From an uncultured Sphingomonadaceae bacterium (GTDB lineage: Bacteria > Pseudomonadota > Alphaproteobacteria > Sphingomonadales > Sphingomonadaceae), in assembly GCA_947501325.1 (NCBI GenBank), contig CANMVC010000001.1, positions 310,001 to 374,000 of the forward strand: 64,000 nucleotides of DNA, given 5' to 3'. Below, piece by piece: positions 25,228 through 33,138 of the stretch. The position numbers were made by a program, and so were the translations under genes. Position 1 is the first letter of the stretch, and each line of letters opens with the position of its first letter. Under the pieces are notes generated by a model. The model had not been told where the DNA came from, searched no databases, and was given only the letters and a program-made list of their open reading frames with translations.

Positions 25228-25677
25228 ATGAAAAATGCTATTATCGCTACCGCCGCTGCCCTTATCAGCATCACCGCAACGCCAGCATTTGCTGACTCCG
25301 CAATCGACACGGAATCCATGGTCGAGACCGCTGCCCCCCAACAGCATCAAGCCATCGACCTTCCTATCAGCAATTTCGATCTCGCCGGTGTGGCTGCCAA
25401 ACAGAAACACAGTTTCATGGCGACTATGGCAGACGCGTTCATGCCGGGTTACCGCTTACCAAAAAATGATATCCCTAGCCTTTCACAGCCCAATGCTGGC
25501 TTAGCTGGCCTGTTGATCCCAGAGGAATTTTCTTATCGCTCAACCACACAAGATAGTAGTGTTGACGCCGTTAATCCCGGTCGTTTTCTCTCCAGTTCGG
25601 TACGACCAGACTATCTGTCTGATGCCGGCCCAGCTGCAGCCGATAAAAGCGCCGTTGGAGTACGCTTCGGCTTATAG
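25228..25677 (+). CDS. Exported protein of unknown function
   Basis: A 149-residue protein with a clear signal peptide (residues 1-22: MKNAIIATAAALISITATPAFA). I do not recognise a domain. The mature part is rich in Ala, Ser and Asp, contains SFMATMADAFMPGYRLPKNDIPSLSQ, and ends VGVRFGL, with an aromatic-alternating C-terminus. ATG 25228 has AGGAAGGAC upstream. A strong terminator follows, which supports a real, separately transcribed gene. Confidence 0.65.
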   Translation: MKNAIIATAAALISITATPAFADSAIDTESMVETAAPQQHQAIDLPISNFDLAGVAAKQKHSFMATMADAFMPGYRLPKNDIPSLSQPNAGLAGLLIPEEFSYRSTTQDSSVDAVNPGRFLSSSVRPDYLSDAGPAAADKSAVGVRFGL

Positions 25678-25735
25678 ACCCCATCCCTCCTTCTTTCAGC
25701 GCTCTCTCCAGACCCTCGGAAAGCTGCAAGACAAA

Positions 25736-25769
25736 GGCCAGATGGTGGATCCCATCTGGCCTTCTTTTT
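25736..25769 (+). terminator. Rho-independent terminator
   Basis: A perfect 10-bp stem GGCCAGATGG / CCATCTGGCC with a 6-nt loop is followed by TTCTTTTTG. It ends the exported-protein transcript before the convergent lipoprotein gene. Confidence 0.9.
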
Positions 25770-25798
25770 GCCTAGATTCTCTGACCCGCGGCTAGGGC

Positions 25799-26506
25799 TT
25801 ATTCGCCTTCGGTCAGTCCGGTTGTATTGATCGTCTCATCTGCCGCATCGCGAGCCTGTTCAGGCGCATATTGCCGCCGCCAGGCGTCGAGGTCTCTTTC
25901 ATATTCCTCATATGCCAAATAAAAATCATTAAACGGCTTTTCCAGCTCCATCAGCGCCGCTGCGCCAAACTCTTCCATATCTTCTGATTTTGTAACAATC
26001 GCGCGTTGACTGACCTGGACCGCCTGATCGCAAAATGGCCGGCGCAACGGAGAGAATGACCAAAAATTATAAAGGCTGGTTTGATGGCGATCATGGGCCT
26101 GTTTGTAACCGCTACCTAATTCCCGACGATATTTGCTGACGATGGCATTGTTTGCATTCCGCAAGAATTTCTTATTGTTCCCAATAAAAGCATTATAGTC
26201 GCTGACAAGACGCGAATATTGCGGTGCTGTGCAGCTGAGCGCAGCGACATTAAGAGCAGCGCGAACATGCCATAATGTTTCCAGTGGTCCAATATCGCGA
26301 TTGATCGTTTGACGCAGACCGTCGGGGCGCAGAGGTGGGACGATAGTATTTATACTGGCCCCAAATGGCGTTGTCGGCGCACGCGGCGTATATTGTGGAA
26401 CGGCAACAGGTGCGACCGGCGGTGGAGGTGCTGTTTGACAGGCTGTCAGCACAGATACGGCAGCAGTTGCGATGAACAGACGAACTTTGTTTATACCCTG
26501 GAACAC
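25799..26506 (-). CDS. Predicted lipoprotein of unknown function
   Basis: A 235-residue protein with a lipoprotein signal (lipobox LTAC, Cys 23) followed by a Pro-rich linker (PPPPVAPVAVPQ) and a mostly helical region (about residues 70-215). No domain is recognised. The start is a GTG at 26504-26506 with GGGGAG six bases upstream; a TTG 24 nt earlier is less likely. Expected location: an envelope membrane, facing the periplasm. Confidence 0.68.
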   Translation of the reverse strand: MFQGINKVRLFIATAAVSVLTACQTAPPPPVAPVAVPQYTPRAPTTPFGASINTIVPPLRPDGLRQTINRDIGPLETLWHVRAALNVAALSCTAPQYSRLVSDYNAFIGNNKKFLRNANNAIVSKYRRELGSGYKQAHDRHQTSLYNFWSFSPLRRPFCDQAVQVSQRAIVTKSEDMEEFGAAALMELEKPFNDFYLAYEEYERDLDAWRRQYAPEQARDAADETINTTGLTEGE

Positions 26507-26592
26507 TTTACTCTCCCCAATAACAGTCAAAAATCCTTATGACGCGGCATTCCCATTGTCCAGCGATAGCCGACGAAAAGCGGCCAAAAGGC

Positions 26593-26627
26593 CAAAGAAA
26601 AAGCCCAGCAGTTTCCTGCCGGGCTTT
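26593..26627 (-). terminator. Rho-independent terminator after the Bax-inhibitor-1 gene
   Basis: On the minus strand AAGCCCGGCAG-GAAA-CTGCTGGGCTT is followed by TTTCTTTGG. The 11-bp stem has one mismatch-type pair. It lies 30 nt after the Bax-inhibitor-1 stop. Confidence 0.85.
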
Positions 26628-26656
26628 GTCATAATTCAAAGCATATGAATAAAAGC

Positions 26657-27391
26657 TTAGTCTTGGTTGCCCATGAAACTGAGCAGGAATTGGAACATGT
26701 TGATAAAGTCCAAATACAAGTTCAGCGCACTCATAATAATGACCTTACCGACCATGTCGGTGCCAGCGACATAAGCATACATGCTTTTGATCCGCTGCGT
26801 GTCATAGGCCGTCAATCCAGCAAAGACGAGAACACCAATCGCGCTAATGACGAAGTGCATCATCGTCGATTGCAGGAAGATATTAATCACCATCGCAACC
26901 AGAAGACCGATAACTCCCATAATCAGGAAGCTACCCCAGCCAGACAGATCTTTCTTGGTGGTATAACCGAAAAGGCTAAGGCCCAAGAATGCCGCAGATG
27001 TCGCGAAGAAGGTCTGCGCGATGGATGCGCCCGTGTAGACAAGAAAAATCGTCGACATGGAGAGACCCATCAACGTCGCAAAGCCCCAGAACATGGCCTG
27101 AAGCGTCATAGTCGAAAATTTATTCTGGCCAAAACTCATCGCGAACACGATCGCCAGTGGCGAAAGAATAATCAGCCATTTCAGCGGTCCTCCGCCAAAC
27201 ATGATTTCCGCTGCCATGCCAGAGCTGGCAAAAAGCATCGCTACAATACCGGTGAGCAACACGCCGCTCGCCATGTAGTTATAGACTTTGAGCATATAAG
27301 AACGCAGTCCGGCGTCGTAAGCGACGTCGGATTGTGGCGTTGTGCCAACAGGTGTACGCGACATTGTCGCTCTAGGGTCAGGCCAAGCCAT
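26657..27391 (-). CDS. Bax inhibitor-1 (TMBIM/YbhL) family membrane protein
   Basis: A 244-residue inner-membrane protein with seven hydrophobic segments after a 30-residue polar N-terminus. Family features are VYNYMASGVLLTGIVAML, LSMSTIFLVYTGASIAQTFFATSAAFLGLSLFGYTTKKDLS, and ALNLYLDFINMFQFLL near the C-terminus. Relatives (BsYetJ) are pH-gated calcium leak channels. ATG 27389-27391 with GAGGAG upstream is chosen. The 271 nt upstream (27392-27662) are AT-rich and hold no gene I can support. Confidence 0.92.
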   Translation of the reverse strand: MAWPDPRATMSRTPVGTTPQSDVAYDAGLRSYMLKVYNYMASGVLLTGIVAMLFASSGMAAEIMFGGGPLKWLIILSPLAIVFAMSFGQNKFSTMTLQAMFWGFATLMGLSMSTIFLVYTGASIAQTFFATSAAFLGLSLFGYTTKKDLSGWGSFLIMGVIGLLVAMVINIFLQSTMMHFVISAIGVLVFAGLTAYDTQRIKSMYAYVAGTDMVGKVIIMSALNLYLDFINMFQFLLSFMGNQD

Positions 27392-27662
27392 GATATTCAA
27401 ACTCCTCAGTTTATTCGGCTGCAAATTACATCACTGCAGCACTATCCTTGCTAATATCGGTTGATAACGTAAATTTTTCAAGAAAAACCGGAGACAGAAC
27501 CGATAAAATCAACAAACATAAAGATAGATGATATCTATCGATATGAGAAACACGGCTAAAAATCCGCCACTAGGGAAGAATATAAGCCGCAAATCACCCT
27601 CGAAGACTATGCCCCTTCTGATTCCACTCTGAATGCTATCGGGTAGTTTTTTAATAAACTGG

Positions 27663-28121
27663 TCACGACAGCTTTGTTATAAGCGCCTTGGCTCCGGCAA
27701 CGGCATCCGCCCAGGTGACTTCAAATGCTTCGTCATCTTCATAATAAGGATCGATAACATTCTCCCCTACCCGACCTTCGACATGGTCAAGTAATAATGT
27801 CAACGTAGCGACTCCGTCGGCAGGCTGCATCGCTTTTAACTGAGCCATATTGTCACCATCAAGTGCTACAATATGATCGAAGTTCCGGAAATCAGCAGTC
27901 CTCACCGGGCGCGCTCTGAGATGTGCAATCGGCGCCCCAAATTTTGCTGCCACCGCCTGTGCCCGTTCATCAGGTGGCTGCCCAGTATGCCAATCATGCG
28001 TACCGGCTGAATCAACAATCATGTTTTGACCAGACAAAACACATTGCTGGCGCAGTGCTGCCTCCACCAAGGGCGACCGACAGATATTACCCATACAAAC
28101 AAAAAGAACTGAAATAGCCAT
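27663..28121 (-). CDS. Low-molecular-weight protein tyrosine phosphatase
   Basis: A 152-residue enzyme. The catalytic P-loop C-x5-R is at residues 9-15 in VLFVCMGNICRSP, and the general-acid Asp is in VIDPYYEDDEAFEV. Length and fold elements (AAKFGAPIAHLRARPV, FDHIVALDGDN) match LMW-PTPs, which can act on tyrosine-phosphorylated proteins. ATG 28119-28121 is used; a TTG 18 nt upstream is less likely. It appears monocistronic. Confidence 0.92.
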   Translation of the reverse strand: MAISVLFVCMGNICRSPLVEAALRQQCVLSGQNMIVDSAGTHDWHTGQPPDERAQAVAAKFGAPIAHLRARPVRTADFRNFDHIVALDGDNMAQLKAMQPADGVATLTLLLDHVEGRVGENVIDPYYEDDEAFEVTWADAVAGAKALITKLS

Positions 28122-28204
28122 GCGACCCCCGATAGCCAACTGTATGATTTTGATTCTATTGATGAAAAATGAACGCCGTCACATAATCAGTTTAGTGACC
28201 AACT

Positions 28205-28786
28205 TTATCGGACGGGTTCAAATTTTTGTAACTCAAACACTCCGCACGCAACTCGGCCGCCGCTTTCTCCGGATGGATCTGTTTTCATATCGTCGGGGCC
28301 CGCATGAACAACAAAAGCAGCCCCATCAGCGTCCATCAATGCGTTTGCGCCCTCTTTCAGACTGGCGCCTTCAATCGTGGCTTCGACAGAACCAGTCCCG
28401 TCCTCCCGGACGACCAAATTGAAGAAGTCACCCATATGCGCGCCTTTTGGGTTGTCAAATCCATGCTGTTTTCCCGTCGGGTTCCAGTGGCCACCAGCGG
28501 ATTTGAAATCCGGGCCATCGCATTTCCCGATTTCATGAATGTGAACGCCGCGGGGCCCTGGCTCAAGACCTCGGGCGTCTATACGAACGATCAAACCTCC
28601 GTCACCCTCTCCAACTATCACTTCCCCATACTGGGTTTGATCCAGCCCAACCAAAGTCGCTCGCGCGATGCTCTCGGCTGGCGCAACTTCAACATCTGCG
28701 TCGCCGCCACCACACGCCACCAGAGACAAGCTTGCTCCCACAAGCAAAAGGTTCGCAACGCCCGTTTTTCGAAGTTGATTACCCAT
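28205..28786 (-). CDS. sodC: Cu/Zn superoxide dismutase, lipoprotein form
   Basis: A 193-residue enzyme converting superoxide to hydrogen peroxide in the periplasm. A lipobox LVAC (Cys 25) suggests membrane anchoring. The SOD domain starts near residue 42. Metal ligands appear in RGVHIHEIGKCDG (two His), GGHWNPTGKQHG, AHMGDF and FVVHAGPDD. The conserved disulfide Cys pair is KC-D-G and RVACGVF. An active-site Arg is in GGRVACG. It is divergent from folK with a 97-bp shared promoter region. Confidence 0.93.
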   Translation of the reverse strand: MGNQLRKTGVANLLLVGASLSLVACGGGDADVEVAPAESIARATLVGLDQTQYGEVIVGEGDGGLIVRIDARGLEPGPRGVHIHEIGKCDGPDFKSAGGHWNPTGKQHGFDNPKGAHMGDFFNLVVREDGTGSVEATIEGASLKEGANALMDADGAAFVVHAGPDDMKTDPSGESGGRVACGVFELQKFEPVR

Positions 28787-28883
28787 TATAATGCTCCTCG
28801 GTTTGCCTTATATTCGATCCATGTTAGCAGTGCATCCATCACCTTGAAACCATTTAATAATAGCATTTATCAATCGGAACTAG

Positions 28884-29369
28884 ATGACAAAAAGCCGTTT
28901 CTTGATCGCGTTGGGGTCCAATCAGCGCCATATTCGTTACGGCTTGCCGCCAGCAATACTCACTGCTGCCATTGCGGCACTGAACAAGCAAAAGCTCACA
29001 GTGCTTAAGCAATCGTCCACAATAAACTCCTTGCCGATTGGACCATCGAAACGCCGATATGCGAATGGAGCGGCAATCTTGGAAAGCGCCCACGATCCCA
29101 TAGATATGCTAAGGGCCTTAAAGTCTATCGAAGCAACTTTTGGCCAACGGCGCGGGCAGATCTGGTCACGACGAGTACTTGATCTCGATATTCTTTTATG
29201 GAGCGAAGGAGCATTTTCCAGCGATAGGCCAGCACTCGTCATTCCCCATGCCGAGATGAAATACCGTCCTTTCGTTCTGCGCCCTGCTGCCGAAATTGCA
29301 CCGGATTGGAGGGATCCGGTCACCGGCCTGACAATAAGACAATTGGCTTATCGAAATAGCCAAAATTAA
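28884..29369 (+). CDS. folK: 2-amino-4-hydroxy-6-hydroxymethyldihydropteridine diphosphokinase
   Basis: A 161-residue HPPK enzyme for folate synthesis, transferring pyrophosphate from ATP to the pterin. It has the N-terminal IALGSNQRH, a central IEATFGQRRGQIWSRRVLDLDILLW (HPPK signature R-x3-R-x-L-D-L-D-I-L), and IPHAEMKYRPFVLRPAAEIAPDW. Length matches the family. The tRNA-Lys gene follows 86 nt later. Confidence 0.9.
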   Translation: MTKSRFLIALGSNQRHIRYGLPPAILTAAIAALNKQKLTVLKQSSTINSLPIGPSKRRYANGAAILESAHDPIDMLRALKSIEATFGQRRGQIWSRRVLDLDILLWSEGAFSSDRPALVIPHAEMKYRPFVLRPAAEIAPDWRDPVTGLTIRQLAYRNSQN

Positions 29370-29455
29370 AAAGCGCACAAAACCGGCCAAAGCCGCTTGA
29401 CCCGAAAGCCAAGCCCCACTAGGGAGGCGCTTCGCAGCAGCAATTGCGCAGCTGT

Positions 29456-29531
29456 GGGCCCTTAGCTCAGTCGGTAGAGCAACTGACTTTTAATCAGTAG
29501 GTCGCTGGTTCGAACCCAGCAGGGCTCACCA
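29456..29531 (+). tRNA. tRNA-Lys (anticodon TTT)
   Basis: A 76-nt cloverleaf: acceptor GGGCCCT / AGGGCTC (one G-T pair), D-arm GCTC-AGTCGGTA-GAGC, anticodon arm ACTGA-CTTTTAA-TCAGT with anticodon TTT, T-arm GCTGG-TTCGAAC-CCAGC, and an encoded CCA end. Confidence 0.97.
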
Positions 29532-29944
29532 CTTTTATTATTACATATTAGTGTGTTGGGTGGTCGTTGAGCTGCTTAGAGGTTGCCGCTCAGTGTTCAA
29601 GAACCGAATAAACACCGCGGCTTGCGTTACAAATTCAATCTTCACGCAACGCAATTTATAAACGGTTTTCTGTTTTGGTTGTCGTCCCCTAAAGTCCGCC
29701 TTTGCGCCCACAGCGGACGTGGGTAACCGACCGATTATTAGAGTTCTGCAGACTTTGACCTTCGCAATGACGAGATTGAAGTGCAGTATCGGGATAATCA
29801 CATTCAAAAAGCTATATTCAGGGATTGAGCGCCGCTTAATATCTCGGCGTTGAAGTTGAGAATGCTTTGGCATTTGCAGCAGGTGTCGAGTTCTAGTGGC
29901 CGTAGTGGGCGCAAAACCGGACATCAATTAAATTTCTACAGTGC
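29532..29944. other. Gene-free stretch after tRNA-Lys
   Basis: 413 bp without a gene that I can support. A 128-codon minus-strand frame covers most of it, but has no ribosome-binding site and unusual composition, including an SAVGAKADF-type segment like those in degenerate intergenic repeat ORFs of alphaproteobacteria. No integrase, direct repeat of the tRNA 3' end, or insertion sequence was seen. It may be decayed DNA at a tRNA hotspot. Confidence 0.4.
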
Positions 29945-31606
29945 CTAAAAACGGACGCCGAGCTGGAAGTTAATCTTTGGCGACCGGTCCCCGCTTTCAA
30001 ATCGGTTTTCGTCAATCGGCGCAGCTGTTTCAACATTGAGATCGACAGCGCCGATCTGCGCGCGCAAACCGCCGCCGGCAGATATCAGAGAGCCGTCGCC
30101 AAAACCGGTTCCGATATTGGACACATGGCCACCGTCGATGAAGCCATAAAGCTGGAACCAATCGAGCCAGCCGTTTACAGCCTTGAATTCCTTGCGGAGT
30201 TCGGCAAGCCCCAATATGCCTTCATCGCCAAACCGTTCGCTGAAATCATAGCCCCGGCCGAAATAGGGACCGCCAATAGCAATCTCATTGGCCGAAAGGA
30301 GGGGTTGGGATGCAATTTGCGCGTTACCTGCCAGCCGAACACCAAAACCCCGTCCCATATTCAGGATCGAGTTAATCCAGAAATTAGCCTTGGTGAAAGA
30401 ACCACTGCCATTGAGCCGGGAGTTTAATGGATCGCCTGACTGGCTGGCCCCCAATATGCCAAGGCCCTGGGTAACACCAACACCGCCGTATATCCGCCCG
30501 ACACCAACATTGTAATTCCCGGTAAAGTTAAGCGATGCCGTGATAATTTCGTCTTGCTGAAACAGACGATCGCTTTGCGTTTGTTGCACATCAAGATAAG
30601 CGAGTTCAGCATTTAGCCAAAGGTTGAAATCATTGCTCCGTTTGAGTGATTGGCTCGCAAAGATGGCGGCATATCGATTGCGGCCTTCGAAATTAAACTG
30701 GCGCAAAGCACCGCCCGAGCTGGTCCGCCCTGCAGCGCCTGCAAAGCCGATCACCGTGTCACCATGCCCCAAGGTCATAGCGTAGCGGGCGTTTATGTAG
30801 GTCAGCTCCCGTGGCTGCAAAACAGAACTTATCACGGTGGTAGAGAATACATCCCCGTCAGTCAGCAGCCCAGCAATATCGAGGCTCAATCTCGCCCTGA
30901 TCGGTCCCAACGTATCGGGGCCATGATTGTCCAGCGCCGCGTAGCCTTTGGCTTGAATTTCGTTGACGGTGACAACCAATACACCTCTGCCATCTTCCCG
31001 GAGGTAACTCGAGCTGACCAACGATATATCTGGCAGATCGCCAGCGAGTAGCAACTGACGCTGAACCATGTCGGAGCGCGCGGCGTTGGATTTCAGACCG
31101 CCGAGAATTCTCTGCAAGCGCTTGTTTTGGGAACCAATGATCCGCACTTCATCAATCGCACCAGGATCCAATTCGACCGCGACCATACCAATTTTGACGG
31201 ATTGTGACGGAATTTTCGCGCTGGCAAATATATAGCCCTGCTCTCGGGCGGAAGCGGACACCGCACTGGCGAGTTGCTGCAGAACATCCCGTGTGGCTTC
31301 CTGTCCAATAAACTGTTCATAACTGCCCGCTAGAATATCCGCGGGTATCTGAAGGCTGGTCTCGACATTGACAGAGCCAATCATGATGGAGGAATTGTCA
31401 GGCAACCCGGTCGGTTCTTCTGGCGCGACCATAGGCGTTGCAGTTCGGTCAGTGGTAGGATCTCCAACTGTCCAGACACCGCCGTTATCGACACTTTCAA
31501 ACGGATTAGCCGTTTGTTGCGCCGACGCGGCGGAGCCAACCGCCACCAAGGCCAACAAAAGACTAGAACAACAGACGCGAAGCAAAAGACGCACTCCAAA
31601 AAACAT
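29945..31606 (-). CDS. Two-partner secretion transporter, ShlB/FhaC/HecB family (TpsB)
   Basis: A 553-residue outer-membrane Omp85-superfamily protein. It has a signal peptide (residues 1-29), POTRA-like regions (about 65-215, with ILAGSYEQFIGQEATRDVLQQL and VELDPGAIDEVRIIG), and a 16-strand barrel with the L6-loop motif GRGY in PYFGRGYDFSERFGDEG. It ends KINFQLGVRF with terminal Phe. TpsB proteins export a large TpsA partner, but no haemagglutinin-like gene is here. The divergent neighbour is a FecR-domain repeat protein, a possible non-classical partner (inference). Confidence 0.87.
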   Translation of the reverse strand: MFFGVRLLLRVCCSSLLLALVAVGSAASAQQTANPFESVDNGGVWTVGDPTTDRTATPMVAPEEPTGLPDNSSIMIGSVNVETSLQIPADILAGSYEQFIGQEATRDVLQQLASAVSASAREQGYIFASAKIPSQSVKIGMVAVELDPGAIDEVRIIGSQNKRLQRILGGLKSNAARSDMVQRQLLLAGDLPDISLVSSSYLREDGRGVLVVTVNEIQAKGYAALDNHGPDTLGPIRARLSLDIAGLLTDGDVFSTTVISSVLQPRELTYINARYAMTLGHGDTVIGFAGAAGRTSSGGALRQFNFEGRNRYAAIFASQSLKRSNDFNLWLNAELAYLDVQQTQSDRLFQQDEIITASLNFTGNYNVGVGRIYGGVGVTQGLGILGASQSGDPLNSRLNGSGSFTKANFWINSILNMGRGFGVRLAGNAQIASQPLLSANEIAIGGPYFGRGYDFSERFGDEGILGLAELRKEFKAVNGWLDWFQLYGFIDGGHVSNIGTGFGDGSLISAGGGLRAQIGAVDLNVETAAPIDENRFESGDRSPKINFQLGVRF

Positions 31607-31764
31607 TTCAGGTCGTGGTCGTAGACGTAAATTGTTATGAAATGTTTAGCGTAAACCAATCTTAATATTAAATTCAGTATGGTCTTCAACGATATCGAAT
31701 AGAGATTCCGTTAGAGATTTGGCCAAGGATGTTGTGGGGAACAAGAGTCCAGGGAACATTAATC

Positions 31765-33039
31765 ATGCGTAAAATAGCCAAATTACTTGCCATTGCGGCA
31801 ATCGCCACCAGCAGTTCAGCCATCGCTGCGACTCCCGATTGGAAAATTTCGGAGCGCAGCGGTTCCGTTAACATTCTTAGGTCCGGTGTATCCAAAATCG
31901 CGATTTCCGGCGGCACATTGCAAGCTGGCGATGTTATTACGACCGGCGGTAAAAGCCGTGTGGTGCTGACCCGTGGACAGGAATATGTCGTGGTGTCTCC
32001 GAACAGCCGGTTGCGGATAAGTCCGCCGAAAGCAGAAGGCGGCGTATTTCAGTTTTTCGAAGAACTTGGCAACGTGTTGTTCCGGATTGAGAAAAAAGCG
32101 ACACAGCATTTTGGTGTCAACACCCCTTATTTGGCTGCTGTGGTAAAGGGCACCACTTTTAGCGTTACGGTTTCGGAATCGGGAACCGCTGTGCAAGTGA
32201 CAGAAGGTGCTGTTGAAGTGTCAACACCTGATGGCGGCGCATCGCAATTGCTCTCGCCGGGCATGATCGGGATGGTCAGCAGTGATCAGCAATATCGCTT
32301 GTCTATCACTGGCACTGAAACGCGAACGATAGATTCGCCGAATGCCCCTGCTTCGCAAACCACTGAAGAAATTCCATCTGTTGATATCGCCGACAGCAGT
32401 TTTGAAGGCGTCATAAGCGCTGCAGTGGCGGAAACCCCGATTTCGCTCAGCAATTTGACTGGCGGATTAGTGACTGATCCTTCCCCCCTTGCTCCGGCAG
32501 TAAAAATTGCTGGCAATGATTTTACGGCTCCTAGTTTTGCGACCAACGGTGCCGATATGATAAACGGCAACAAGGGTGCTCCAAGTAACGGCAATGGTAA
32601 TCCGTTTGGTGGTCAGCAAGGATCATCGGAAAACGGCAACTCAGCAGAGACTAGCAACGGCAATGGCAACGCGGGCAATGATGTCGCTGGTACTGGCCAG
32701 GGCAATACCGTCAATGGCAATGTCGGAGGCAGCGGCGCTGCGAGCAACGGCAATGAAAGCGCGGGCAATGTTGCCGGAACCAATGGCAATAATGTCGCTG
32801 GTACTGGCCAGGGCAATACCGTCAATGGCAATGTCGGAGGCAGCGGCGCTGCGGGCAACGGCAATGAAAGCGCGGGCAATGTCGCCGGAACCAATGGCAA
32901 TAATGTCGCTGGTACTGGCCAGGGCAATACCGTCAATGGCAATGTCGGAGGCGGCGGCGCTGCGAGCAACGGCAATGAAAGCGCGGGCAATAATGTTGCC
33001 GGAACCAATGGCCAGGGCAATAATGTCAACCGCAACTAG
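31765..33039 (+). CDS. Exported FecR-domain protein with Asn/Gly-rich tandem repeats
   Basis: A 424-residue protein with a signal peptide (1-22). A FecR domain lies at about residues 30-165 (GSVNILRSG, LQAGDVITTGGKSRVVLTRGQEYVVVSPNSRLRI, TPYLAAVVKGTTFSVTV, VQVTEGAVEVSTPDGG). A linker is followed by a low-complexity tail from about residue 270 made of NGN/GNG motifs and three 37-residue repeats. It has no membrane anchor after the signal, unlike FecR proper, so it is not a sigma-factor regulator in the usual way. ATG 31765 is used. It is divergent from the TpsB gene and followed after 99 nt by a CHASE2-EAL gene, a recurring association in sphingomonads as far as I know. Confidence 0.82.
   Translation: MRKIAKLLAIAAIATSSSAIAATPDWKISERSGSVNILRSGVSKIAISGGTLQAGDVITTGGKSRVVLTRGQEYVVVSPNSRLRISPPKAEGGVFQFFEELGNVLFRIEKKATQHFGVNTPYLAAVVKGTTFSVTVSESGTAVQVTEGAVEVSTPDGGASQLLSPGMIGMVSSDQQYRLSITGTETRTIDSPNAPASQTTEEIPSVDIADSSFEGVISAAVAETPISLSNLTGGLVTDPSPLAPAVKIAGNDFTAPSFATNGADMINGNKGAPSNGNGNPFGGQQGSSENGNSAETSNGNGNAGNDVAGTGQGNTVNGNVGGSGAASNGNESAGNVAGTNGNNVAGTGQGNTVNGNVGGSGAAGNGNESAGNVAGTNGNNVAGTGQGNTVNGNVGGGGAASNGNESAGNNVAGTNGQGNNVNRN
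32679..33011 (+). repeat. Three tandem 111-bp coding repeats in the FecR-domain gene
   Basis: A 111-bp unit recurs three times at an exact spacing (recognisable copies of ATGTCGCTGGTACTGGCC start at 32681, 32792 and 32903). It encodes a 37-residue motif containing VAGTGQGNTVNGNVGG, then GAASNGNESAGN. The copies differ by few substitutions, and the last has an extra AAT-type codon near its end. Near-identity at DNA level implies recent duplication or ongoing recombination. Confidence 0.9.
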
Positions 33040-33138
33040 CTGTCGTGGTAAAACTGGGAGAAGCGGCCCTGCGCGTCTATTAACCTAAAGTTGAGCAGTC
33101 CGTTATATTATACAGCCTTATCCTGATCCGGAGCTGTT

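Noticed and set aside
26645-27454. 269-codon plus-strand frame opposite the Bax-inhibitor-1 gene
   Set aside because: Antisense shadow with His/Arg/Gln-rich composition; the minus strand encodes a clear membrane protein.
29541-29927. 128-codon minus-strand frame after tRNA-Lys
   Set aside because: No ribosome-binding site and odd composition; it resembles spurious ORFs in degenerate intergenic repeats.
32679-33011. CRISPR-like regular spacing
   Set aside because: Repeats are contiguous, in frame and protein-coding, with no unique spacers and no cas genes.
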